Below are positions 22,698-34,927 of a stretch of 64,000 bases of DNA, piece by piece. The DNA lies in NCBI GenBank assembly GCA_030770425.1, contig JASJFT010000001.1:620001-684000 (forward strand), written 5' to 3'. The notes under the pieces are model-generated. The model made no database searches. It saw nothing but the letters and a program-made list of their open reading frames with translations, and was not told where the DNA came from. The stretch comes from Darksidea phi (lineage: Eukaryota > Ascomycota > Dothideomycetes > Pleosporales > Lentitheciaceae). Made by a program: the position numbers and the translations under genes. Every line of letters begins with the position of its first letter. Positions within the stretch are counted from its first letter, which is position 1.

Positions 22698-24339
22698 CTA
22701 AAAACCGAAACCGCCACCAGGAAAGCCGCCCTGTTGGAACTTAAAGCTGCCACCGGGGAAGCCGCCTGGGAAGCCGCCACCGCCCCCTTGTCTGAAGAAG
22801 AACTGTTGCCCACCGCCCTGTGAACCGAATGGTGAGCCATGGAAAGGATTACCCTGTTGCTCTTGGCTATTAGGGTCGTCGCCGTTGTCGAAGCGCTGCC
22901 GGAGCTCCGGATCGGAGAGGACCTCGTAGGCTTCGTTGACTGCGGCCATCTTCTTCTGGGCTTCCTCGGGGTCAATGCCGTTCGCTGAAGCTTTGTCTGG
23001 GTGATATTGCTTGGACATCGTACGGTAGGCCTTCTTGATCTGGCGCTCGTCGGCTTCACGGTCAACGCCGAGCACCTTGTAGTAGTCCTTTTGCTTGGAT
23101 CGCTTGAGTAGGGTGTGCGCCTTATGGAGAAGATCCTGGATCTTTTGGTGCTGGTGCTTCTCTTTTGCGGCGTCCAGAGTGCGGATAGCAGCTTCGAAGT
23201 CGTCAGCGTCAATTTCCCGCTGCGCTCGATTAAGAAGACCGTGAAGGGAAGAAGGGTTCAGTTGCAGGGCTTCTGTGCAGTATGGCGTTCCTTTCTTGAT
23301 ATTGTTCATCTGGGAAGTGGTTAGCTACGGTGGGGGGTTGATATGCGAGTCGTGTCCTTACCTCATTGTAAGCTTCGCAAGTCATCTCGATCAAGTTCAG
23401 ATATAGGCCCTGGGGAGAGTTCTTGAAGATGTAACCCTTATTTAGGTAGTCATTGAAGTCCTGTTTGACTTGCTTGAGCAGGCCAGGGTTCTCCTCGCCG
23501 CGATCTACCAGAAGCCTTGACCCGGTAGCGAACTGCTTCTTCTCAAAGAATTGGCGGACCTTCTTCAAGTCCTTCTCCAAGTTCTTTTCTCGTCTTCGCA
23601 GCTTCATGCAGGCCTTGGAATCCGGATCTGACTGCAGACACTGCGCAATGTGCTTGAGGCCCTTCTCTGTTTCGCCGAGCGAGTAGAAAGCCATGGCAGA
23701 GCTCTGGAGATGCGGCTCAATATCGCCCGTGTTGATCTGGAGAAGATGCTGTAGGTCACTGATACCCTCGACGACCTCGCCCTTCTCGAAGCGGCAGCGC
23801 GCGCGCGTCTTGCGGATATCATAGGCGGCGCCAGCTACCATGATAGCAACACCGGCGTGAGTGACACATGCCTCCCAATCGCCCTTGTCAGCAGCCTCCT
23901 GTGCCAAAACAGCAGCTCCCTGTGACTCTTCGAGTTGTGCAATCTCATCTGTCTTGCCCGCAGCCTCGTAATCTTTCCGCGCCGCAGCCCAGTCGGCCTT
24001 CCTCGCCCGAATCCTCGCCCTCTGAATCAATGCACCCTCAAATCCAGGCTTCAGTTCCAGAACCTTGTCGAAGTCATGTTGCGCTTGTACCGTCTTGCCT
24101 AACGAGAGGTATGCGGCGCCGCGCTTGAAGAATGTGAGATAGTTGCTGGGGTCGCGCGAGATGGCCGCGTCGAAGTATGTGAGGGCATCTTGGGCATTGC
24201 CAGTCGCAAGCTTTACGCCTGCATCTTTCAACAGCTGTGACACGGGTGTGTCTGTTGGTATATCTGACGTGGACAGCGCATTCGTAAGGGGCGCAGTGGA
24301 GAGAAGGCCCAAGGCCAGGGAAGAGAGGCGGAATATCAT
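22698..24339 (-). CDS. ER TPR/J-domain co-chaperone, P58IPK/DNAJC3-like
   Basis: Two exons on minus, 24339-23362 and 23309-22698 (52-nt intron), 529 aa. The N-terminus is a good signal peptide (hydrophobic LSSLALGLLSTAPLTNA), then TPR repeats fill about residues 35-395, then a J domain (about 401-468) with HPD at 429-431, then a Gly/Phe-rich tail ending GGGFGF. The TPR-then-J order with a signal peptide matches P58IPK/DNAJC3, which holds unfolded clients and passes them to the ER Hsp70 BiP. No HDEL/KDEL retention signal is present at the C-terminus, so ER retention must rely on partners, or the protein may leave the ER. The ATG at 24339 is the first in frame and sits right at the signal peptide. 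Confidence 0.93.
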
Positions 24340-24678
24340 GGTCGAGGGCAGACGTGGCAAATGAGCGGCAGGGGGTGGGCTGGCAGAAGGAGAAGAGGGG
24401 GAAGAGTGCCCTAAGGCATGGAAGGTGCAGGTTTATATGAGGGCGCTGAAGTGAACAAGTAACAAGTACCAGTGCAAGTGCAAGTTGTCCTTTCATGAGA
24501 ACGCCAGAGCGCCCGCAGGCCGGAACGCCGCATCCTTGTCAATGCGCTAGCGCGTGCGCCAACCGATGACATGGTTGCCGCGTCTCCCAAGAACTACTAC
24601 TAATAGCGGAGTCCACCCTCAGCCGCCTTTATTGCTACCCTTCACTTTCCCGAACCTCCTATACTCGTCACAGGATCC
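24340..24678. promoter_or_regulatory. Divergent promoter, co-chaperone / GH5
   Basis: 339 bp between the start codons of two divergent genes, so it carries both promoters. No specific site was identified with confidence. Confidence 0.5.
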
Positions 24679-27090
24679 ATGGCGCCGCTGCGTCTGCGCA
24701 TTGAAGGGCGGACCTTCCGCGACAACGAGGACCGCGAAGTCACTCTCCACGGCATCAACTGCGCCGCCGACGCCAAGTTCCCCGCAAACCCCGACCAGCC
24801 CTCATACGTCGCCGACAGGTTCTTCGATGGCGATAATGTCTCATTCGTTAACAGGCCTTTCTCTGTACAAGATGCGGCGACACATTTCGCGCGGTTACGC
24901 AGTTGGGGCTACAACACGATACGCTACGTCTTTACCTGGGAGGCAATAGAGCATGCTGGGCCAGGCCGATACGACGAGGAGTGGATAGATCACACCATTG
25001 CCGTCCTCCGGCAAGCCAAAGAGTTTGGGTTCTACATCTTTATGGATCCGCATCAGGATGTTGTATGTAGTCCTACCTGTCAATGCACTGTAATGTTCCT
25101 TCTGATCCTCGCCAGTGGTCACGATTTACCGGCGGCTCAGGCGCACCTATGTGGACCCTCTACGCATGCGGGCTGGACCCGACCTTTTTCGACGTCACTG
25201 AAGCCGCCCTCGTTCAAAACGTATACCCCGACCCTGCAAAATTCCCCAAGATGGTGTGGGCAACGAACTACACGCGGCTCGCCTGCCAGGTCATGTTCAC
25301 CTGCTTCTTCGCAGGCAAGGAGTTTGCGCCCAAGGCAATCATCGACGGCAAAAACATTCAAGATTACCTCCAGAACCACTACATTGGTGCAATCGAGCAT
25401 CTGGCGAAGCGCCTCCACGAGGCTGGCGACCTCTGGCACGATCCGCTCGTCGGTTGGGAAAGCCTCAACGAGCCCAACCACGGCCTAATTGGCTGTGAGG
25501 ACATTACTATCATCCCTAAGGAACAGAAGCTACAGAGGGGCACCTCTCCCACTGCTTGGCAGGCAATCCTTACCGGATCCGGTAGGGCTTGCGAGATCGA
25601 CACATGGGACTTTGGAGGCTTAGGGCCGTATAAGTCGGGCTCGTGTTTAGTAGACCCCGAAGGTAAGACGGCATGGTTGTCACCGGATTACGATGACGCC
25701 AAGTACGGCTGGAAACGCGACCCTGGGTGGCGGTTGGGTGAATGCATATGGGCACAACATGGTGTTTGGGACCCTGCCACTGACACTGTTCTGAAGAAAA
25801 CCTACTTTGAGAAAGACCCCCGCAATGGGGCAGTTATTGACTATGAATATTTCACCAATCACTGGTACATGGACCATTGGCGGAGGTACAGCAAGGCAGT
25901 CAAGTCAATATTCCCCGACTCCTTGTTGTTCTTCCAGCCCCCTCCATACGAGATTCCACCAACAATTAAAGGCACCGAGGACGACGACCCCAACATTGTA
26001 TTCTGCCCGCATTTCTACGATGGCATTACACTTATGACCAAGAAATGGTGAGCCTGACTCGAAGTTCTAAAGTCTTCTACTTACGTAGAATAGGAGCCGC
26101 GTGTGGAACATCGACGTTTTTGGTGTTCTCCGGGGAAAGTATCTCACCCCAGCTTTTGCCATCAAGATTGGAGAGACTGCCATCCGGAATTGTTTCGCGC
26201 ATCAACTTGCTGCCATGAAACAAGAAGGTACAGACAACATGGGCGTTCACCCGTGCATCTTCTCCGAGATCGGCATCCCATATGATATGGACGATAAGTA
26301 CGCATACAAAACGGGCAATTATAGCAGTCAAATTGCTGCAATGGACGCCAATCATTTTGGACTGGAAGAGGCGAAAGTCAATGGTTTTACATTATGGACC
26401 TATGTCGCCACTGTATGTGTGTTCTTAGCTTGCGTCACACACCGCTGACAGGTCTAGAACAACCACTACTGGGGTGACCGGTGGAATGGCGAAGACCTCT
26501 CGATTTACTCAATAGATGACAAGCCTGTGCCTGCCGGCGCATTCTCAGAAGCAGAATCGCGCGCGTCACTCGACACAGGTTCACCCTCCTTCTCGAACGC
26601 CCAGTCTTCGGAAACGCTGAATGTAAATCCCACCAATCTCAGGAAGACTCTATCCACAGATCGGATGAGCTCCAAGTCAGGAACGGGTGATGTTCGTGGT
26701 CTGCGCGCTGCAGAAGCCTTCATTCGACCAACACCGATCTCCACACACGGAGATCTCACTTCTTTCGGCTTCGACCTTCGGAACTGTGTGTTCAAAATCA
26801 TGCTTTCGGCGCCAAGCTCTACGAGAGAAGACGCGCCTACTACTATATACCTTCCGGAGTTCCACTTCCCGTGTGATCAATCGTTCGTCGAGGTCAGCGG
26901 TGGTAAATGGACTATCAGCTCGGAAGAGACGAACGGTGCATTACAACAGATACTGCGATGGTGGCATGCTGAAGGAGACCAGACGATGACAGTAAAGGGC
27001 GTGGTGCGAAAACAAGACAGCGCTCTGAGTACTGAGGAGGATGAAGGATATCTTCAGCAGTGCCAGAAACAGGCGTGTGTTGTCATGTAA
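24679..27090 (+). CDS. GH5 (GH5_12-like) glucosylceramidase / sterylglucosidase-like enzyme
   Basis: Four exons, 24679-25062, 25116-26047, 26094-26412 and 26458-27090, encoding 755 aa; introns 45-53 nt with consistent phases. The TIM-barrel landmarks of glycoside hydrolase family 5 are present: LHGINC near the start, MDPHQD, the acid/base Glu247 in SLNEPNHG, and the nucleophile Glu497 in FSEIGIPYD. Overall resemblance is to fungal EGCrP2/Sgl1-type proteins, which hydrolyse glucosylceramide and ergosteryl glucoside inside the cell. There is no signal peptide, in keeping with that. A C-terminal beta-sandwich-like region follows a Ser-rich linker. The last four residues, CVVM, fit a CaaX prenylation box, suggesting membrane anchoring. 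It is divergent from the ER co-chaperone gene. Confidence 0.92.
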
Positions 27091-27674
27091 GAGTGGAAGT
27101 GAAAGGCGCCGCGGAGTTTCCTCTTTGGGACCGGCGAGGCATAGTGATGTAATTGGTCATTGGCTATCAGGTCACGCAGTCAGCATGTATGGGTTGCATT
27201 TCTTTGGCGATTCGCAATAGGCAGCATTCTGGCGGGATGCTACGACTGCGCAAATGGCGTACGGGAGTCAGTTTTAGGGAGAGTGTGGTCCATCGCCTCA
27301 TAGCAATACACAGGTGCAATACTGCAGCGCAACAGTCATCACTATAACCACCCGGCACCTGACACCGCGCAGACGCGACTCTGCACGCCGGCGGCAGCCT
27401 GCTAAGCGCGTCTGTGAGACGCTCACGGTGATTAGTGGCTGCTGTCCTTCGCGATATTCACTGTTGATTTCTGCACCTGGCTCCTTCTAGGGCCGGCTAC
27501 GTATTTCCCGCACGCCCTCTCACCGACTCACTCACCATCAAGTCTAAGGTAGGCCGCCCCGAAATTAGCTCTCGCCCTTCAAGCCATCCGCGACTCCTCA
27601 GCCTTGCCCACCGTCTCTGTTGACCGCTCCCGACTCTGGCATAGCTTACTGGATCTGGCAGAGCCGCCTGCAAG
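27091..27674. other. Intergenic region
   Basis: 584 bp holding the GH5 3' flank and the exportin promoter. Nothing else recognised. Confidence 0.5.
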
Positions 27675-30600
27675 ATGGATGCTGGGGCGCCTAAAGCGGC
27701 TGTCTTCGCGAACGGCCACGCCGGCGGCGGCGCACACCTCAACCACAATTCCACCGACCTCACCCAGGTCCTGCAAGCATTGCAAGCCATCTACGACCCC
27801 GCGTCGAGCAACGACACCCGCCGCCATGCCACCCAGTACCTCGAAGAAGCCAAGCGCCACCCCGAGGCACCCTCCCACGGCCGCACACTGGCCCTCGATC
27901 GGTCGCAGCCCGCACAGCTCCGCCACTATGGCCTCACCATGCTCGAATACTCGATCAAATACAACTGGGAAGAGTTCACGGTAGAGCAGGGCGAGGCGCT
28001 GCGGAATTATGTCGTGGAGCTGGCACAGAACATTGCAGAGGAAGATCCGCTCTATCTCCGGAACAAAGTCGCGCAGCTGTGGACCGAAGTCGCAAAGCGG
28101 TCATGGGGCGCCGACTGGATGAACATGGATCAGCTGCTGGTGGAGCTGTGGCAGACGTCGCTGCACCATCAGGCTGTCGTGCTGTATGTACTCGAGGCGC
28201 TCTCGGAAGAGGTCTTCAACCGCGAGGACGCGACTGCGGGGCTGCGGGGGAGCGACCTGGGACGGGCATGTGTCGACATCTTCACACCGACTGCGGTGCT
28301 CACCGAACATCTCCCCACGCGCGACAAGAATCTGGACGTGCGGTATGGGGAGGAGGGCTGGCTCAAAAGGCTATGTGACAACCTCGCATGGTGCCTGTCT
28401 CAGGACTACCAGAACCAGGAAGTCGTGCGGTTATGCGCCGTGAAAACCATGGCAGCCCTCCGAGCATCCATGACCTGGGTCATTCCGAAGGCGATTGCGG
28501 CCGTTCAGGTAATTGAGCACGTGTGCAAGGCGCTTGCGGTGCCAGTAGTCGAACTACAACTGGTATGGTCTTACCTCACCGACATTCATTGCACGTGCTA
28601 ATTGCGCGATGCCAGGCTGCTGTTGAAGTGCTACAAGCCATCTACAGCCGGCACCATCTCCATGACGACGAGTTTGTTGAGCTCGTGTGCCCAATGTTCA
28701 CCCCAGGGAGTGTTTCGCTGCTACGCGAGGTCTACGGCTGGACGCTATCAGACATGAACATCCATGATCTGAACGAGCAGAAGTACACTTTGTGCAAAAA
28801 GCTTTCAGAGGCATGTCTCATCTGGTCTTTGCCCCTTGGTTCTTACTAATCTAAGTAGCTGGCCAATAGCCTTGCCTTGTTCATCGAGCAGAAGCCCCAG
28901 CACGTGCCGGAGGGCAGCGATCTGCCCGGCATATTCCAGCTGCTTTTTGATATTTGCCGCAACCCTAGCCTCGTCGTCTCGATCCCCGTTCTTCACTGCT
29001 GGAGTAAATTGCTCCGCTCCCGCATCGTTCGCGATTCTTCTGTTGTGTCGTCGATGGTTGGCGGTCTTCTAGAGATATGCTGTGCGCGCTTAATTCGCTA
29101 TGAGGTTTTCCCCGAAGACTCCCAGGATGTCACTATTCTCTTTCTGAACGAGGATATTGACACGGTTCCGGAGCGACATGCCTTCCTAGGTAACTATCGG
29201 AGGTTCTGCGCTGATGTGATCGATGTTCTCGTGCGAAGGACGCCTGTTGAGGCCATGGAGCACATTCTCAGTCAAGCGACAAGCACATTTCAAAATCTCT
29301 ACAGTGATCAGCCTCCCTTTCAACCCCAAAATTTCACCAAGCACTCGACGCCGGCTCTCCGCGTCGATGCTCAAGTCACCGTCATCGATGCTGCCCTGAA
29401 AGGCTATCTGAAGTGGTTATCAACTCATGGTTCGGAGCCACAGGAAGACGAGCGGAAACGCACCGCCATGGAAGACTCCTTTGAGCAATGGTCGAGGCAG
29501 TTGCTGCAAGCTCGGTTCGAGGACCCTGAAATTGCGAAGAAAGTCATCCAGCTCATGTCGACGTTCTCAACGAAAGCCCTTGCTGAACGTCCTGCCTTTG
29601 CTCTCAACTTTCTGGAATATATGCTCACTATCAGGCTTGCGGACAATCCAAACTACGCACAGTACTCGGATGCTGTCAAGGACTTGGAACGTATCTGTAG
29701 TCTTGAGATGCAGAAACTTGCCATGAAATTTGCCGACGATTTCATGAATGTATACGACAACCTGGAGCGGAAGATCAACGAAGTAATCGCTGATCCGTCG
29801 TCAGACGAACGTCAGAGGTTAGCCTACTCCGCTTTTCTATTCATTATCATCCACCGGTGTACGACATTGGATCGCGAGACCCAGGAAAATCGCATGCGGC
29901 AGATGCTGGACCAGGTCAAGGATGCCTGGCGAAATGATGAATTCTCCAAAGCGATTTCTTCGTTTCAATCATTCTGCGGCATTTTGGGTATGGAGCATCT
30001 ACCGGATTTCCTGTTAACGAACAACTTCCGAGGTGTACAGGACTGGACTGAACAGCCACTCAGCAGTGATGGCCAGGCTCTCCAAGCCGCCATCGTTGAG
30101 CGCTCGCAGCAGCTCCCCCTTCGCTTGACGAAAACTCTACTTGCTGCATCGACTGAGAAGTTGCGGGATGGCTCGGCTGCCTACGAAACCGCTACGGCGT
30201 TGTGGGCGGAAGCTATTCCTGTCATACTGCCGAACCTTCTCCAGCTTGTCAGTCATGCGCAAGCGTTCAACGACATTGACAGCAACTGGTCCTATCTTCC
30301 GTCGGAGCTACAACAAGTCATTCGTAGAGTGTTGACCGACCGCTTCTGGCAAGCTGGCATTTCCACTGAGAGTCGAGACGACTTTTTCGCTCGTGTGAGC
30401 GGATCGAAGTCAACATACGAAGGATTCGCATCCACTATACGAGGTACCATTCGACAGATTCGTGAGAGCTCTTACTACATACTCTACTCTCTTACGCGCT
30501 TCAAAGAGTTCTTTTACGGCATCCCCGACCTCCCAGGACCATTAAGCCAGGCATTGTTCGGCCATGCTCATGCTTTAACTGCCCACCACCTGTCCGTCTT

Positions 30601-31596
30601 GTTGACCGTTTCCACCCATCTCATCGAAGGCTGTCCATCGCAATTACGCCCACAGTTCTTACCTGCGATGATCGAAGGATTGTTCCGCGAGCTAAATAAA
30701 AAGATCTCTACCGAGTGGGACGAGCTTAGCCGCCAGATTGCGAACTCGGGTGGCAACGACAATTTGACGGATGAGATGAAGACGGAGAGTATTTTGCGTC
30801 AGCTCACATACTCTTCGGTCTCACTTGTTGCTGTTTTGCTGGATTCAAGGCAGGGTAAGTGCGATATTTCTATGGTGTGCGAAAAAGGTTTCGGCTGCGA
30901 GCTGGTCGTTCGATCACGAAGCCGGCTTCTACTCCTAGAACCTTTGATCAATCAATTGCTAACCAACGCGCAGAATTTGCCCGCCAAGATGAGTACAGCA
31001 AGAAGGAAGGACCTCCCATGTGCGAATTCATCCTCAACGCACCCGAAGTGCTTGAGCCGATCCTGCTCTTCTGCACCTCGTGCATACGCGTGCGCGACAC
31101 TAGATCCGTGGTCACCATGATCCGAGTTCTACGTACGCTACTTCCTCGGTTCAAGGAGAAGAGCCCCATTCGCGACTACTTCTGCAACGACATCCTCAAG
31201 AACGCGATCACCAGTTTACACGAACCCTATTTCGTCGATTGCCAAAAGGATCTCGCCTCGCTCATTGCTGGTATCATCCATCTCGACGAAGAGATACCAC
31301 GTAGCATTATCCTAAGTTTACCTGGCATGGGTGACCCGTACCGCACCGATAAGCGGTTATCCAAACTTCGAAGTGCGAACCGCAGCGATGACCGAATGCA
31401 GCGCTCCATCGTTCTGGACCTTCTATCAAGCGTCCGCGGTGTCGGCATCCACGAGCAGGGCAAGATTGAGCGTCCAAAACCCAAAAAGAAGACCGCATTT
31501 CAAGAGCAGTATATGAGTGTGGATGAGCCAGCAACCATCGTTCGCGGAACGTCACCGGAGTTAGCGGGCGTGTCGGACATGTTTGGCGATTCTTAG
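27675..31596 (+). CDS. Karyopherin, Msn5/exportin-5 family
   Basis: Four exons, 27675-28508, 28616-28810, 28859-30854 and 30974-31596, encoding 1215 aa. The protein is helical throughout, with an N-terminal importin-beta-like/Xpo1 region (EDPLYLRNKVAQLWTEVAKR) followed by the long exportin-5 HEAT array and a Lys-rich tail ending MFGDS. Length and sequence style fit Msn5 (KapJ in Aspergillus), which exports phosphorylated transcription factors from, and carries some cargo into, the nucleus with Ran-GTP. The second intron (28811-28858) starts GCATGT and ends AG, with a TACTAAT branch site. It is a GC-AG intron, since no GT donor restores the frame. The first intron is 107 nt and the third 119 nt. 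Confidence 0.93.
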
Positions 31597-33175
31597 AGAG
31601 CTGCCGGTCCCAACAGTGATTGATTGCATTCAACAAGAACGAAATTTTGATGGAGTTGAGATATAGCATAGCATAGCATTGCATCATTCGTCGCGGGCAT
31701 GTTTAGATTTTACTTTGCATTGCTAGAACCTCTGCGATCGTGCTTTGGCATTTTCTTCCCGTCTCGGTTCCTCTAAGGATAGATTTAAGAAGATAACTAG
31801 CCGAACGTGGGCTGCTTTGCTGCAGTCAGGGAATGGAAGTACCGTAGAGAGTGGCAATTTGTAATGACTGACATCGCTTACGCTAACAGAGAGAGCCTCT
31901 TCCATGCGTGATCATCAACATCATTTTTCTTCAGGCCATCCATGTAGTGTAAGCAACACAGTAATAGTAGGAAGGGACTTGTTCACGCGCAGGTCAATAA
32001 ACTATTCTGGAATAGGTTGACGCTATCAATTCGGCTAAGTGGGTACTGGAGCTTGCATGATATAAGGAATCAACCTACTGATCTAGTCTACATAGCGCTC
32101 CGTTGGCGGTAAGGAGCTGGTGCTATTGGAGCAAACAGAGCAACTGGAGCATCGTTAGGGGACTGGAGGACGAAAGTCGGGGATCGTACAGGGTGGGCTA
32201 ATTATAGGTTCTTGCATAGCTCACACACTGGTGGTGCATGTCGTCACTTGAATGGTCGAACGAGGTTCGCCGTCGCGTCTTCAACGGAAGGGCTTGAATT
32301 TACTTTCGACTTGTGTTCATCTAACGCGAACCGCCGCTTGAGCCAGCAATAATACAAGACTCAACGTCACTCCTTGTCGAAGCATTCCTTCTTATCACCA
32401 CTGTAGTTTCCTTTATCTTCTTTCGAATCGACGTAGCGAGCGGACGGTTGAGCCCTCAAATGAAGACAGTGTTCGCACCCCACCACCCAGGCATTGCCTA
32501 GTTGACATTTCTCGATTATATAAGATCTGCCAAAGGGTCTTTTCAATTGCACTCAGGTCATCTTCCGAGCGTCTGCCCACACATCTACCCATCTGTCTTC
32601 TTCAAATTCAGTATTTGAAGAGTGAAGCTCGTGGACCTCCTGAGAACTGATAATTCCAGAACGGTTTGCGATAAGGGAGAGTCTGAACGCCGGGAGGGTC
32701 CAAGCAGATAAAGAGATGATTTATTCTGCCTTGCGCCTGGCAGTTTTCTGGAGTGGGATAGGCGCCGCTTTGAAAAGGATTCAAGGCTGTGCTATGCTTC
32801 AAGGCTGTGCTATGCAAACAAGTTTGAGGGGTCGTTGGAGTTTGGTTATGTCGTGTTGTGTAGCCAGATCGACGATGAGGGACGCGCGTGACGGCCTGCG
32901 GTGGCGGACTTTTAGCCCCGGGATGCGGGATATTCTAGCAAACGCCTACGTGCTACGTTTTTACTGGCTGTTGGAGGTTGCAAATGTAACACGGCATCAT
33001 CGCTGCATGCATTTGCGTTCAACAGCCTGCATCTTGTCGCTTATAGCCAACCCCACTTTTCGCTACTTCCTCCTCTTTCACCACTTCTCAACCCCTACTT
33101 CCAATCTTTGAAATATTATGATCAGAGACTCATTTCCCAAATTACATTAGACCGAGAGTTAGAACACGCGTCGAC
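31597..33175. other. Intergenic region with a short tandem duplication
   Basis: 1.58 kb with no supported gene. It includes a perfect 18-bp direct duplication (32780-32815). A 61-codon Cys-containing open frame on minus (32552-32367) has no signal peptide or family and is not called. The right end is the promoter of the SET gene. Confidence 0.45.
32780..32815. repeat. 18-bp perfect tandem duplication
   Basis: Two adjacent identical copies of TTCAAGGCTGTGCTATGC (32780-32797 and 32798-32815), about 360 bp before the SET gene. Confidence 0.95.
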
Positions 33176-34927
33176 ATGCAGCGCATAAGTGGCGGCTCAA
33201 TGTATGCCTTAAGAGATGTACCAGGGAAGGGCAAAGGCCTCGTCGCTATGGAAAATATCCCCAAAGGCGCGCGAATTCTATCGGAGCAACCAGTCATCAC
33301 GACACCCGAACGCCAGTGGGATGATGAGTGGCTAAAGACACACATATCCAAGCAAGTTGATTGCCTTAGTGAGCACCAACGACAATCGTTCCTCTCCATG
33401 TACAACCTCTATCCATACCAAAATGTTACCGAGCAGTCTCTCGGTATCATTCGAACGAACAGCCTCCCCATCGAGGCCAATGGAATTGGCGGGGGGGTCT
33501 TCCTTGAGGCCTGCCGTATCAACCACGCCTGCGATAACAATGCACAGAAACACTGGAATCAATCTATCGAACGACACACAGTCCATGCTTTGAGGGATAT
33601 TCCCAAAGGCGAGGAAATCACAATATATTACCTGGGTGTCAATAGCAGCCGCACAATCCGCCAAAAGAAACTCCAGGACAAGTTTGGATTCCTGTGTTCC
33701 TGCCGTCTGTGTTCCTTACCAACAGAACAGAGCCAAGAAAGTGATAAAAGGCTGGAAAGAATTGCCAAGCTGGATGACCTCATTGGCCGTGACGGCATGC
33801 GGATGAACTTTTCACTACGGACCCTTCGCTATGTTGATGAACAAGTTCGTCTCTACAATGAACAAGGACCAGGCGACGCTGGTCTGCCACGCGCGTACCT
33901 CGATGCCGCTCAGATCGCCATCGCCAATGGCGACTTGGCAAGAGGACGCACCTTTACAGAGAGAGCAGTGGAAGGATGGCGGACGGCCCAAGGCAGTGAC
34001 AGCAAAGAGGTGATTGAATACGGTTCACTAGCACGAAACCCTGGTAAACTCCCGCTATACGGACTTTCCATGAAGTGGAAGACATCGCTGGATGACGTTC
34101 CGGAGGGCCTTGACCTGAATGACTTCGAAGACTGGCTCTGGAAGAGAGAGAAGCCAAAGAACTTTGAAAAATTGGAACAGTTGGCAGATCTTCGCAATCG
34201 TGAGACCTTTCCTGGCTTCGCTGCCCTCCCAAGCAGCGACAGTGATTTGGACTTTTATGAGGAAGTTAATGGTACCTACCAACCACTACGTCACTGGTGC
34301 TTCCTGGGAGAAATTGTCAACTCCATCACACTTCATCATCTAGAGTTAGAGCTCATGGATGTCGATGATAAGAAAATTCTACTGCACTTCTACACCGATG
34401 GCCGAGGGAGCGAATTGGCACCTGCAAAGATTCAAAAGGGGTATACGGTTGCCGTTCTGTACGCAAAATGTCGCGTATTTATGTATGAGGATCCTGGTAT
34501 TCGTCATGAGGATCCCCAGAAGCTCAAGGTACGTTCTGCCAATCCTTACAATCAAGCTTCGTTAGGTTTACTGACCAAATTCGACGCTACGAAGATCTTC
34601 CCAGTGTCCCTGAAGAAGTTGCTAGAGTTAAACGACCAGGTTCAACAGTTCTCGACGAAAGTTGATGGAATTAGAACGTGCCATGGGTGTAGTAAGAAGG
34701 CATCCGCCTTGGCCCGATGCGGAAAGTGCTCGTTCTTCTGGTATTGTGATAGTGTAAGACCGCCATCCATACTCCCCGTAATTTTTGAGGAAAGCACTAA
34801 AATTTATGGCAAGGGCTGTCAGAGAACAGGTTGGAACGAGAGAGGTCACAAGGCTGTTTGCAAGCTGCTGAAAGACCCTGATTTACGAGGGTTGTTTGGA
34901 CCTGGAGGGACGCATCTGCATAATTGA
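33176..34927 (+). CDS. SET-domain protein with C-terminal MYND finger
   Basis: Exons 33176-34753 and 34814-34927 encode 563 aa. The SET domain (about residues 5-180) has the first block YALRDVPGKGKGLVA, the cofactor motif NHAC (116-119), EEITIYY and a post-SET zinc cluster (C174, C176, C179). A middle region of unknown fold follows. The C-terminus is a MYND zinc finger whose Cys/His ligands (CHGC, CGKC, YC, CQ, GHKAVC) are joined only when the 60-nt intron is removed. In SMYD enzymes MYND lies inside SET; here it is at the end, as in several fungal SET proteins. Likely a protein-lysine methyltransferase or a methyl-independent adaptor; target unknown. The intron is a multiple of three without a stop, so retention would yield a longer protein with a broken finger. 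Confidence 0.88.
   Translation: MQRISGGSMYALRDVPGKGKGLVAMENIPKGARILSEQPVITTPERQWDDEWLKTHISKQVDCLSEHQRQSFLSMYNLYPYQNVTEQSLGIIRTNSLPIEANGIGGGVFLEACRINHACDNNAQKHWNQSIERHTVHALRDIPKGEEITIYYLGVNSSRTIRQKKLQDKFGFLCSCRLCSLPTEQSQESDKRLERIAKLDDLIGRDGMRMNFSLRTLRYVDEQVRLYNEQGPGDAGLPRAYLDAAQIAIANGDLARGRTFTERAVEGWRTAQGSDSKEVIEYGSLARNPGKLPLYGLSMKWKTSLDDVPEGLDLNDFEDWLWKREKPKNFEKLEQLADLRNRETFPGFAALPSSDSDLDFYEEVNGTYQPLRHWCFLGEIVNSITLHHLELELMDVDDKKILLHFYTDGRGSELAPAKIQKGYTVAVLYAKCRVFMYEDPGIRHEDPQKLKVRSANPYNQASLGLLTKFDATKIFPVSLKKLLELNDQVQQFSTKVDGIRTCHGCSKKASALARCGKCSFFWYCDSVRPPSILPVIFEESTKIYGKGCQRTGWNERGHKAVCKLLKDPDLRGLFGPGGTHLHN

Noticed and set aside
32367..32552. 61-codon minus-strand frame with several Cys (possible small secreted protein)
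   Set aside because: No signal peptide and no regular Cys pattern.
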